A stretch of DNA of 64,000 nt. Origin: Daphnia carinata (taxonomy: Eukaryota; Arthropoda; Branchiopoda; Diplostraca; Daphniidae). Below are positions 28,639-40,300 of this stretch, piece by piece. The stretch covers positions 5,984,424 to 6,048,423 of the forward strand of contig NC_081334.1 of the NCBI RefSeq assembly GCF_022539665.2, written 5' to 3'. The first letter of the stretch is position 1. Every line of letters starts with the position of its first letter. Under the pieces are notes generated by a model. It was not told the DNA's origin. It worked only from the letters and a program-made list of their open reading frames with translations, and ran no database searches. A program made the position numbers and the translations under genes.

Positions 28639-31600
28639 CTTTTATTTATTTAGTTGCGTGAACGGAAAGAACAAAAGAAAAATGAGCTTTTAAATATTTG
28701 ATTTTTCAATATATCAGTAAGTTAGGAACGAGGCATACGTGTTCCACTTTGCTATGCCAATCCCGAATTCCTCTTTCTATATTGTTTTTTTTTTCTTCTA
28801 TGTTCTATCCCTTTCTTTCGGTTGCATTGTCATCTTATGAGAGAAAGGGGAAGATCAATTCGTAACGGGGAAGACACGCGATCGTGACGTCCAGCCGTAT
28901 CATTTTTTTTTTGTGCGTGGGTGGGCTACTAGAGCGTTAATTTTACATAGCACTTAACAAATTACGCGAATGTTTCCACTTTTCTTTGTCTTTTGTTTTT
29001 GTTTTATTACAAGAGGATGTTTCTCATCGTCCACGAGAAATGGATTGTGCTCGTTTAATTGTCGGGCATAATCGTCTTTGTTATTGCGCCACTAGAGTTG
29101 TTGATACGTCGGATTTCGCGTTGAGTGGGATCAATGATTTTGAGATTAACGTAAAATATCGATCGAAATAATTTTTAAACTGATTGATGGTATTTTGCAT
29201 ACTAAATTGTAACTTAACGCCGAGAAAAAAAAATTGACACTTGTTCTTTCTTGGAAAATGACTGGGGGGATTGAATTAAAAAAAACTGTTTTATTCTGCC
29301 TCATTAAACCACTAGGGTTGCTGCTGTCGTTGCCGAACGATGATTGGCGGCAGTGACAGGCCTTATATCCTTATCAAACCTAATGATGTAAATGGGGGGT
29401 GGAACGGGATCGAGTCTGTCGTTTCAGCCGATTCGGTTCACTTGCATTGACATGTTGAGTGATGGCGCGAGAAAAAAAGGAGAAGGATCTACTATTATAC
29501 TGTTTTGCGTCCTCCATCTTCGTCTCTTTGCGTTCGTCGACGCTTGGGCTTTTCCCTATTTAATGAGGATGAATAATGGAGGGAGCCGTTGGACGTTGCT
29601 TGCGTTTGCTCTTGCCGTCTTGCCAGATAAAGGGCCGCTCGAATAGAAGATGGCCAGGGAATCGGGTAGCGAAGCTGCTGGGCCATTTGCCAACAAGTTT
29701 GAAATGGACGATGCGCAAACGTTTTTATAGAGTTCTCGGGCTTAGACGCTTTTTTTTTATGTAAGAGGGAATGACTATCTAAAAGCTAGAAGAGAAAAAA
29801 AAAAAGGAACTTTGTTTACATCGCCAAGTTGTCCGGCTGCCAGCGCCAAGAGTTTGTTCCAGTCGACGACGGTAGCTGGGTCGTAGTTGCGCGGCGGCTT
29901 GGCTCCGTTCGGTTGGCCGTCATTGTTGTCTCTGGTCTCTGCGTTTTCTTGGGTTTCTAAATCTTGTCCGTCGTTGAGCGGCGGCGTCGCTATGGAAACT
30001 AACTCGAGCAAGTCGTCCAAGCGTTGACGTTCCAAACCCAACGTTGTCCAAAGTTGGATAATGTCACCTAAATTGACATCGTCCGACGGTTGACCGCCAC
30101 GACCGCCACTCAACTTTGTTTGTTTTTTTGTTTTTTTCAAATGGAGACATAAACAAATTTCAAAATGTTAAATCTAGTCAAACATCAATTTGCCAGTAAC
30201 GTTAAAAAAATGCGCAAAAATAAAATGAAAGGAATTGTTTTTCGGGAGTGGGGGGGGAGTCGGCAGTTTAAAAAAAAAAGCGTCTGTACGTGCGGGCAAA
30301 ATCTGGCAATACACGAAAGCGGAAAAGAGAAATGGAGGGGAGGTAAATTCTGGTTGTTTCGTCGTTTTCGGAAGCACCACAATTTAAGCCAATTGGGCAG
30401 CAATGGTCGAGAAAAAGGGACTTCGAAATCTTTTTCTTTTTTTAAGAGGATTGCGCCCAAAGTGAAGGCAAACCAACAGACAGAGTAGAACGTACTGTTG
30501 CTGTGCGGTCGGCTGAGAAAAATAAAAAGGAAAAACTTTTTTTTTTTTTCCCTTTTTTTGTGTCTTTCTTTGTGTCACGAAAGGATAGACGGCCATTATT
30601 CCTCGTTATGTTTTTTTTTGGGGGGGAGGGATTGAGATATTTTCATTCTTCTTAAATGTAACGTGTGTAGCAACATAGGGAAACCACACAAAAAGGAGGG
30701 AAACTTTTATTTTTAAAGGGATAAAAATTGCCTTCCTGCGAGACCACCAATCTTGTGGTCGGCCATTGAGCTGTCGCATCCGATAGCTTTTTCTTTCTTC
30801 TTCTTTTTTTTTGTTGTAAAAGTTCAATCAGTCTTGTCGAGTCCAGGCAATTCTCGTGTGTGTTACGTAGCGATGTGCAGCTACTGTAGTAGTTAGTAAG
30901 GAAATAAGAAAGACGAAGCCGCTTTGACTCCATATGTGCAGGGTAATAAATAAGTCTATCGGCTGGCCAGGACAAGTGATGTGGGGTTTGTGGCCGGCTT
31001 ATTAGACAGTTTGGACGGACCGCTGGTGTTTTTGTTCTTTTTTTTTTCGGCTATTTTGTGAGAGAAAAGGAGATCCAAATGCGCCATTAGTTTCCAATTT
31101 GGTCAAAGAGATTGAAGAAAGAACAAGAAGGAGCTTTAACGACACCCAAAGCGCATTGTCCGTCTTTTTCCTAACGTTGTAAACTTTTTCTTTTCTCTTT
31201 TTCTTGAAGACGAACGGACCGGGAGGTTATCAGAGAAAATGGGAGACGGGGGAGGGTGGTCAAAGAGGCTCATTCAACGACAATTGCGGTCGTAAAGTTT
31301 GTTTTGTTTTTTTGCGTACGAAGGAAACGGAGTGGAAAGTAGGAAGAAGAAAAAAAGAGCTTAGGCGAAGCCTTTTCTTTTTTTTTTAAATCAGGATTTA
31401 CATTTGATAAAAGTGTACTCGTGAATGCAGTCGATAGGCTTATATACGTACTTGCTTGTGAAGGAGTCTGAGCAGACCGACGGTGATTCCCGAATGATTG
31501 TCGAGGGACGTTACCTCCTCCCAGCGATCCTTATCTAGCGGCGCGGACCCGCGGGACAGAGCCCGGAAGTAATCCCTCGACCTGAAGTCCACACAATACA

Positions 31601-32210
31601 TCAAGTCACAAGCATTACACGCATATTTTTTGTTTCGCTACATTTTGATGGTAAAGAAAATTGCAAACTTAATAGTTTAGTTTGTACACTTTCTATGGGA
31701 TTGTATGTTTTGCTCGACCTCTTTCTGCTCTGATTTCAAAACCTACATCCATTGCGTATTTTTCTTTTCAGTTTGAGTCTTACAAGTGCTGTTGGTGACA
31801 CATCAAAAGAGCGTCCTACTCGGATGTGGAATAGAGAAATGAAAGAAAAAGAGTTTTGAAAAGAAGCCGAGCATTTCCTGATACGCGTCACTGCTTTGAA
31901 AGGAAAGCTGGAAAAGGGATGACCGCTACATTGTTGCTTGTATGTTTCTAAAATACTTTTGATTTTTTTTTTTTTTTTAAAGAATTTAAAAGATTGTGGG
32001 CAGGAGCTTTCTGAGCCTATTTTCTAAACAAACCAAACTGTTTTCTGTCGATTTTTTTAAAACGAAATGTTTTGCTACTTGCCATTGAAGGAGATCGCGA
32101 GGATCCGTGCGGATGGCGGCTTTGGCGTACTCTTTGAGAATGCCGGGCAGTTCCGGCTTGAAGTTGGTCCAATTACCGATCTGATAGGCAGCACCGTTCA
32201 ATCCGGGCAT
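28399..32210 (-). CDS. Ropn1l: Ropporin-1-like protein (RIIa docking-domain protein)
   Basis: Four exons give 263 aa (792 nt with stop); the human protein is about 230 aa. The N-terminal RIIa-type dimerisation/docking domain (about residues 18-55: PELPGILKEYAKAAIRTDP, DLLQW, DYFRALSRG) binds AKAP-type amphipathic helices and is shared with PKA regulatory subunits. In animals ropporins occur in the sperm fibrous sheath and in ciliary radial spokes (family knowledge). The C-terminal half matches ropporin (VDWNKLLALAAGQLG, TFIEMYTYLANIDGDIGQEE). An Asn/Asp/Glu-rich insertion sits in exon 3. The ATG at 32210 is chosen because it precedes the docking domain by the expected distance. The gene lies 1.5 kb downstream of TMTC2 on the same strand. 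Confidence 0.9.
28639..29819 (-). other. Ropporin-like intron 3
   Basis: 1.2 kb, no feature recognised beyond short homopolymers. Confidence 0.75.
29820..30113 (-). CDS. Ropn1l: Ropporin-like exon 3
   Basis: Ninety-eight codons, phase 0/0: LSGGRGGQPSDDVNLGDI to LALAAGQLGD, donor GTAAAC. Includes a polar insertion (about 35 residues rich in N, D, E and Q) absent from the human protein. Confidence 0.9.
30114..31451 (-). other. Ropporin-like intron 2
   Basis: 1.3 kb, homopolymer-rich, nothing coding recognised. Confidence 0.75.
31452..31581 (-). CDS. Ropn1l: Ropporin-like exon 2
   Basis: The acceptor GACTTCAG precedes G-TCG-AGG, giving SRDYFRALSRG and then GITVGLLRLLHKQ, equivalent to LTPELLKILHSQ in human. 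Donor GTACGT, phase 0. Confidence 0.9.
31582..32082 (-). other. Ropporin-like intron 1, GC-AG type
   Basis: 501 nt. Begins GCAAGT and ends CTTCAG on the minus strand. Confidence 0.85.
32083..32210 (-). CDS. Ropn1l: Ropporin-like exon 1
   Basis: MPGLNGAAYQIGNW to LLQ plus two bases of Trp43. The donor is GCAAGT (GC type) at 32082-32077. Only this junction restores LLQWSRDYF. Confidence 0.88.
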
Positions 32211-33755
32211 GTTTTTTCTTTCTTTCTTATCTCCTTTTATGTCGTCCCCTTTTTTTTTTATCCTCTTTTACCTTTTTTTTTTCGAGAGCTCTTTACTTCT
32301 CTGTGATGCTGGAACACACACACACACAAGTAATAGAACGTATGCACGAATTTGAAAAGGACAGACAAGGTGAAAGCCAACCTGGTTTTTTTTTTTATCC
32401 TTGTTCCTCTTTTAGCGAACGTAGCGTCTAACTCTTGGGCGTAGGGACGAATCCACAACATACGACGTCGATGGATGTTTGTGTTTGGCTTCGTTCGGTT
32501 GTCATGGCAACCGATGTGTGGTGCTACCGTGAGTCTTGTCCCGTATCAACCACACGACACGGAGGGGTGGAGTTTTGATTCCAATCAATACCTGGCCATT
32601 TTCATAGATGATGCGTTTCTTTTGTTTTCCCTTTTTCTCTGATACAGAAGGCCAGTCCCGTCTTGTTTTGCTTCGCGTTGATAAATGTTGATCTTTATTT
32701 CAATTTTTCATGTTTCGTTTTTGGAAACATTCACGTTTGACTTGAATTCTCTCGTCATCTTCGATGAATTGATGAAGGGGAAAATGAAAATAGTGTTAAT
32801 AGAACAAGTAACCGCAGCTATCAGATATATATTTGTTCGTTCAACAGCCGATTTCTATTAATTTCACAACAGTGGGTTACACACACACAACCAGATGCGC
32901 ACCGTGTTTTGCTCCAGTCTTTCTTTCGCAATTTGATTTTTTTTTTTTTTTTTTTTTTTGCAATTATACATTGATAATATCTATACAGGTTAACCCTTTC
33001 ACGTTGGGTTTTACATATGGCAAGATTCCATGTTCAATCTTCATTTTTTTGTTTGCCTGATTTGCTGTAAATTGCATCCATTTGCGCTTGCGCCAGTTTG
33101 CCAACTCGGTCGCTGCTCTAAAACATTTGCCAAAAATCGTAAACACTTTGCATTCGTCATCACCGAGGGGAATGATGTCAGACAAGAAAACTTGAAAATT
33201 TTGCCAGCTGGTTGGATAGGAAACAATTGGGGTATGCGCAAGTTTTCGAGTGGGTTCGAGAGAACAAAACAATGGATAATGGAGGGATGGGCTATGTCGC
33301 AGTTGTTTGTGTGCGTCTTTATATTTTTCTAAAAAAAGAAAATCGCGACTCTTGCGAAAAATCGGTTCGTATTGTTCCTGAAACAATTGGATTCGAGAAT
33401 GTCGTTACCGGTAATAACGAGGAGGAAAAAAAAGGCACGCAGCGGAGAAAGTGGGTGGGGGAAATGAATCAATTGGATGTCATTCATTATACAGATATAT
33501 AGAGATCAGGCCTTTTCTTGTTTAAACAATGATTTAATCACTTTGAATGATTCGCATTTTTTTTTTGTCTATCATTCAATTAACATTCGCAAAAGGAGGA
33601 TGGGGTTGTTTGTTTTTTTTCACGCGGGATATACAAACAGATAGCCGTGCAATAGAAACGAATATTTGCCATCATCTTTGTTTGTTTTTTTTTTTGTTTT
33701 TTTCTGATTGTCTGAATAACACTCTTTGAGCGAGGGCAATTCAAGCAAAACAGTA
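32211..33755 (-). other. Intergenic region between TMTC2 and ropporin-like gene
   Basis: 1.5 kb holding the TMTC2 3'UTR and the presumed ropporin-like promoter and 5'UTR. An ATTAAA (minus) at 33538-33533 lies about 220 nt past the TMTC2 stop and may be its poly(A) signal. No gene seen. Confidence 0.65.
33533..33538 (-). terminator. Candidate poly(A) signal of TMTC2
   Basis: ATTAAA variant on the minus strand downstream of the stop codon. Weak evidence. Confidence 0.25.
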
Positions 33756-33989
33756 TCACGATTCGGTCGTAGCTGTTGCCTGTTGCGGCGTTAGCGGACT
33801 GGAATTGTTGTTGACGTTGGGCTGGCTCTTGGATCTGCCGGCCACCAGCTGATGGAGTCGATTCAGATTGGTCAGCGTGATGCGATCGTTGGGCACCAAC
33901 CGAAGGGCTAGTTGGTAATTGTCTTCAGCTTCGCGCCATTGGCCCTTGACGTGCAACAGGGCGCCCAGGTTTCGGTAGACGGTGACATC
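33756..33989 (-). CDS. Tmtc2: TMTC2 exon 10, C-terminus
   Basis: DVTVYRNLGALLHVKGQWRE, the last TPR, then ITLTNLNRLHQLV and a polar tail ending TATTES before TGA. Confidence 0.95.
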   Translation of the reverse strand, partial: DVTVYRNLGALLHVKGQWREAEDNYQLALRLVPNDRITLTNLNRLHQLVAGRSKSQPNVNNNSSPLTPQQATATTES

Positions 33990-36900
33990 CTGTTGAAGAC
34001 GGCCGTAATAATTAAAAAACAAATTTTATTCCATTTGAAATGAGAGGTGGCGAGGGATTCTCTTACGTCAGGTCTCAGCTGGACGGCTTTGCGATAAAAG
34101 AGCTCTGCTCTGTCGAGTTCTTTGACTTCTCTCAGTGTCGTTGCGGCGTTGAAAACGGCTTCGAAATCGGCCGGCGCCAGGTGGGCCGCCCGTACGAAAA
34201 ATTCAGCCGCTTCACGCGGTCTTGAGGCTTCCAGCAGGAACTGACCGGTGAACATGTAGACGGCCGGATCGGTTGGAGCCATGAGCTGGGCCTGTCGAAA
34301 GAGTTGCTCGGCCTCGTCGTGACGACTGGCCTGCATGTACGCGCGCCAAAACAAATAATATAAAATAATAATGGAGGGGGGCTATACATTTCAATTCAAT
34401 TTCCCCCGCCCCGCCTTTGGTTGTCTGTCGTGACAGTTCGTCTGAAAATATCGTGAAAAACTTTTTTTTTGTTGTTTTTTTCGTTCGGTCAGTTGCGTGT
34501 TTATCTTTTTGGCTTGTTTTTTTTTCCCCTTTTTTTTTGTGTGTGTGTGTGTGTGTGTGTGTTTGGGTATGGGTGGAGGAGGGAGAACCCCGTGACGTTT
34601 GGATGGATGAATAAATCAATACTCGATCATGGGGAGGGGTATAAAGTCAGCCGGAAGAAGGGGAGGGGGAATCGCGGTGTAACGGAGAAGGGAAGAAAAA
34701 TCAGACTTGCAAACGAATCGAATTGCACTTACGTTTTTGGCCAGGAAACGGGCGTAGGTCAAATGAGCGGCGACTTGATCGGACCGGCTCGTTTGTAGGC
34801 CGTCGCTTCCGCTCGACGCTGTTTTCATTGTCCGCTTGTATTGTTGCCTCGCGTTCGCCTGTTGTTGCTCTATTGAATGCGATTCTTGGACTTGATCGAC
34901 AGCCGCTTTGAACCATCGCTCGCTCTCCAAGTAATTGCCCACCGATTGATAGGCTTCCGCCAGCGAATGATACACCAACTGTTTTTTTTTTGTTTTTTTG
35001 TTTTTTTTAGAAAAATGAGAGAAAAGAATATTTATTAACATTTGTCGGTCCGGGGAGGTGATGATGGGATGGCGCGTAAAATAACGGGAAAGTGGCCATT
35101 TTTTTGTTGTTGTCAAGATCTTATATTGTATGCATTATGCACGAGTTTGGCCAAGCGTGAACGGAGGGCCTAGCGAGAGCAAACTGCTACCACGTCCAGT
35201 GCAGCTGGATTGATCGGCTAGCGGGAAAATTACTGACAAACCTTTTCCGCATTCATGCGCATGGATTTTGATGATGATGATGATGGCGGTCATCCGTTTT
35301 TATCGATCGGTGAACTCGTACGGTCGCATTTAAAAATTTTTTTTTTTTTTTTTCTAAAAATTACGTCATTGAAATGTGGGGGTGTTTACCTGGACTTGTT
35401 GAAGATTGGTGGGTGTACGCCGGATGGCTTGCTTGTAGAGTTGAATGGACGTTTCGGGATGGCCACTGGCCAGTTCGAGTTGGCCCCAACTGACGAGCGC
35501 TTGAATTTGACTGTGCCGGTGAGCTTGAGGATCTCTGACTCCCGATCCGTCCAACTGGGAGCAAGCGCTCAGCCAATGAACTGCTAGCTCGTGCTGGCCT
35601 TGCTGTTTGCTCAACAACAATCCCAAATTGAGATAGGCCGCTAGGTATATTGGGGGGAGCACGAGAAGAGAAGAAGAAGAAAGTTTTTGTTAGGCAAACA
35701 TTCAAGACATTCTTCTCCATCTTTCTTTCTCTCTTTTCCACTTAAAGTAATACATAACAAGCGAAAAAGAAGAGTGCATCAGAGAAGTGCTTTTTATTTC
35801 TGCATGTTGTGCTTCGTGTGTGCAATCGCTTGTAGTAGTCGTAATACTGAGGGGAGTAAACAAACCATAACCATTAGGTGTTTCTTGAGGCTATTCAAAA
35901 TGCTCTCCAAAGAAAAAATATGGGATCAAACTCTCTTCTATATTTTTCTTTGCATAGCTGCTCGAACGTGTTTTTAACTCTCTGCATACAAAAGCTCGGC
36001 ATTCTCTCGGGTTTGTTGATAAAAAAAAAAATAAAGAAATCTCTCGTGTGTCTCGCCTTCTAGGTACAAGCGGCAAATCAGAAACGAGATGGAACAACAA
36101 AGAATCGGTTCTATGTTGTTTGATCTCTCGTGTTCTATAAGGCGTGGGAGAGATGATTGCGTTGTTTTGTTTGAAACTAAAATAACGGGGGAGGGGGGCC
36201 GAAAATCTATTGGGGATTACTAGCGAACGTTAGCGTGTTTTGCTATGGTCATTGATTGTAGTGTTCCCATTATCGAATAATCTTTTTATTTTTTATTTAC
36301 TCGGCCCTTCTGCGATCCGCCATCGCTCACTCGTCCTATCCAGCGCGTACTCATCAATCGAATTATTGAACGAGTAAAAACAGCAAATGTATGTGTACGG
36401 TGTAGGCTTGTATCGTTGCTGGGAGGGGGGGCATTGCATCGTTTGACAAACAAAAGGGAACGCAGGGGGTGTTCAATACTACTCGTTTTCTCTCTCTACT
36501 AGTCGATGCTTGTTTCCCGTCATTTCTCGCCGTATACGGTAGATCAAAGATCAAACTCCACCCGTGTTTGGTTTGCTATTGCGGGATATCGTTATGTTGG
36601 GTAATGCCGGGGATCTCGTGTAAAACTCCATCGGGAAAAGGCACATCTTTTTTCCGATCGTGAAATGTTTGCCTTTTTTTTTTCTATCCTGCCGTCTCCA
36701 ATTTCCGAATAAATTGGCATTCGGATCTTGTTGTAGTTGATTTATTTATTTCTTTTCCCCTCTCTGCTTCCTTCGCTATTCGTTCATGAGTATTCAGCCG
36801 TGCGTAATGGCTGGTATTTTTCCGTCGTTTGGTGCCCGCCTTATATAACTTGTCTCATTAAAGACACACGCGAAATGTGTAAAAGGGGAGCACCGACATC

Positions 36901-37327
36901 GCACGCTGTGCCTATTATGTACGTAATAAATCATGACCATCAGCAGCCGCGCGTCACCTCCTGATGCTCCTAACTTAACAAACGATGTAGTACAAGCAAC
37001 TTGTATGTAAGGATAGGAAAGGCTCAGACTGGGGAAAAAAAAAGAAATGCTCATCGGGGTGAGTGTTTTTTTTTTTTTTTTTTTTTCTTCTTTGCTGATG
37101 GCCGCGACCAGTCAAGAAAACACGAGATCGATTATGGCTTGTCTGTGTAAGGTTTTGCCCATTTGCTCGAGTAGGGCCGTCAATTTTGACTCTTGTCTCT
37201 TTAATGTTAGCAGCGCCTAACTGTATGTATCAAACAAATGCGATTGTCTCTACGCACAAAATGTAATCAAGTATTGATAAATTGAAAAAAAGGGGGAGGG
37301 AAGAAGACTAAGAATGGGGAAATGGAT

Positions 37328-37364
<37 letters not shown>

Positions 37365-40300
37365 GGACGGGCCGATGGCAAGAGAAAAAACGCGGGACAA
37401 TCGACTTACCCGCTAGATTGGGTCGATAATGGATGGACTGGAGGTAGCTGGACGATGCCTCTTGATGCCTCCCTTGGCTCTGCAGCAGTAGCGCCCTGTC
37501 ACATCACATCAAAACGTCACACACACGAAAATGTTAGACAAGAGTTCCGAATAGGCATCACGTGAAAATAGCATTTGGGCGCTCGATTCGATTTTCTCTT
37601 TTGTTTTCGACGTCTTTTTATATTTTTGTCTCTTTGTCGTCACGGACTTTATTCGATGGCCGAAAATGCGTTGAATTTCAACGTCAAAAACTTGTGTGTG
37701 TGTGTGTTGATGGACAAACAAAAAAGATTCGATCGTTCCAAATAGGAAGAAAAGTCTTTGTCTTTTTTTTTATTATCTGATGCTTCCCCTCCCGGCCTTG
37801 TCAACTTTCTTAGACAACAGCTGAGCCAATATAAGGGACCTTTAGCCTCTGGACTGTTAGGTCTTTCATATAAAAGTATAGCAAGAATCCCAAGTCATGA
37901 CAGCAACGAAAGATGGATCCTTGTTTCCCGTCTTCCATCTTTTTTTTTTCACGACCTTGTTCTCTCGTCTAAACTGTCGTGTCTTTTATTTTTATTTTCT
38001 TCTCCCGCTACAGCCAAAATGGATTGGGATGACGTCTGTTGATTGAGCTCGACCTCGCCTCCTCTTGACATTAGGGCGTCAGTGTATACGTGCGCGTCTG
38101 TACTATTCAACTAAGAGTTGGGATGGCAAAACAAAAGTTCGAGGTTTTGCTTTTCGATTTGGAACTTTGCGAAACATGCAAAGTCGTCGAGGGGCGTCCC
38201 AAAATTGAGATGACAGGGTTCTTTCTTTTTCTTTATTCATGAAATAATTAACTCTTGTTCTTCTTGTTTTGGTGCAGCCCCTTGTCAAATAAAAATGACG
38301 AGGCCACTGATAGGCTATGAGGGACGAAGGAAGATCATGTGCGGAATGTTTGAAAGCTTGAACAGTTCCTCGGAAAACAGATTCAATAATGAAATAGTCG
38401 GATTCTGTGCGCTTCACTTACAGATTGAAATGCGTCTCTGCCATGTTGGGTCGGTGCGCCAGGGCTTGGCGGTAGGCGTGTTCCGCCTCGGTTTGTCGCT
38501 GCTCCCTCGCCAAAATGGCCGCCAAATTCCCGTAAGCTGCACGTCCAAATTAAAAGATTATTGCTTTTTATTTTTCATTGATTCGTAATCGAGTATTAAT
38601 CTATTACTTTACGTAATATGTTTAAAAATTAAACCAATCGAATGTTAAAAACAAACAAACAAGTGGTAGATAAAGAGGCTGTAACTTCAGGGTCGTGTAA
38701 AAACAAGCTGGAGGACTCTTAGGTGCGGGTACTACCAGTATAATTGCCGTACATCTTTCATTTGATGTCTTTGAGCTCCAAACTGGGCCAGTACCTTCTC
38801 TCTCCTCTCGTTCCCAAATGATATTTTTGGGTGGTCGGTTTTAATACGTCTGGAAAAAGGGGGAGGAAATAGCCCGAATGACGCATTTCCTTTCTTTTAT
38901 TCTGCCCCATCTATACTTTGTCTGCTCCTTTTTTTTTTTTTTTTTTTTTTGCGCTATATACTCCTGTTCTGGTTGTGGTGGGTGTTTAATTGAAATTCCT
39001 TGCGCTGCTGGGCGAGGGCGTGCAGCCCCTCGTCTCTTGTTCTCGCGACTTCTCGTACAAGAGCCGTTCAATTCTTGGGGTAGAAAAGGGCACGACAGAG
39101 AGAGAGAGAGACGCTGCCATCTTTTTTCAACACAATGATGACCTCGTATGGCGCTGAATCCTTGTCTAGCTCGCTCAGTTTGTTGTTGATGGGATTGCGA
39201 GCTCATCCGTAGATGAGAAACTACATAATAAAACAGGCCAGCTTCGATGTAATTAAACGCCATTGTCTTGTTCGTCGCCATTCTCATTCCTCGCCTCCCC
39301 GTGCGCGATTCTTCCGCATTTTCTAGTTGAACGTGCAGTCGTCTCATTTTCTTCATAACCGAAAATTGCGCATTTTGTTTGTTTGTTTTTTATCTCTGGA
39401 AACAGCGCGCGTGCCTCTCGTCTTTTGTTCGCTACGACGCTTTCTGTTTTCCGAAATTTCGGCGCGGCTGGCCAGTGTTGATAATAAACAGGGAAACGGC
39501 TCGGGGGGGAGCGCTCGCTTGGGATAGTAATGGAATGATCCAAACAACAAATCTGTGTATGTGTGAGTGTGTGTGTGTGTGTGTGTATGTGTGTAACATT
39601 GCCAATTCAATCGAATTTTGGCTCTTTGTATTTAAAAAAAAAAAAAAAAAAAAAGGCAGAAGCTCCATTTTTTTTTTGGAGTTTACCCTTTTGTTGATTG
39701 GCCCTTTCCCCCTATCCTTTTTATTCTCCCCCCGTATATCGACTGATTTTTATCCAAGTTTTTACTACCCCAAAGGTCCTTTTTTTTGTATTCCGCATTG
39801 CCTTTTAAGTTCCTTCTGTTTTTATCGGTTTTTTCCTGCATAGTTTACGTAGTTGTTGTTTTTTTTTTTGGAGTTAACTTTTTTTTTTTTGATTACTTTT
39901 GACGGACCCAGTTTTCCTCCAAGCCTTTCATTAATTAGCGAAATCACACAACTTATAGGAAAAAGGGGAAGTACCTTTGGCGGGGTTGATGGGAATGCCG
40001 GAACGGTACAGTTGCTCCTCGCTGGACCAGTCGCCATTGCGCTGGAAGGTGCGCACCGACCACATGATTAACGTCGCACCGAAACACGTGGCTAACATTA
40101 AACGAATGAATTTTTCCCGTTTGATTGATCCGCATTTCTTGGATTGCGTGAGATCCATGGTCTTTTCCAGTCCGGCGCCGAGGAGGAGACAGAAGCCTAT
40201 TGAAGGCATGTAGAGGACTCGTTCGGCCACGACGAAACCGACGTAGAAGAAAAGGTTAGTGGCGGGCAGGAACGGTAGGACGAGGAAGGAGAGGGCCGTT

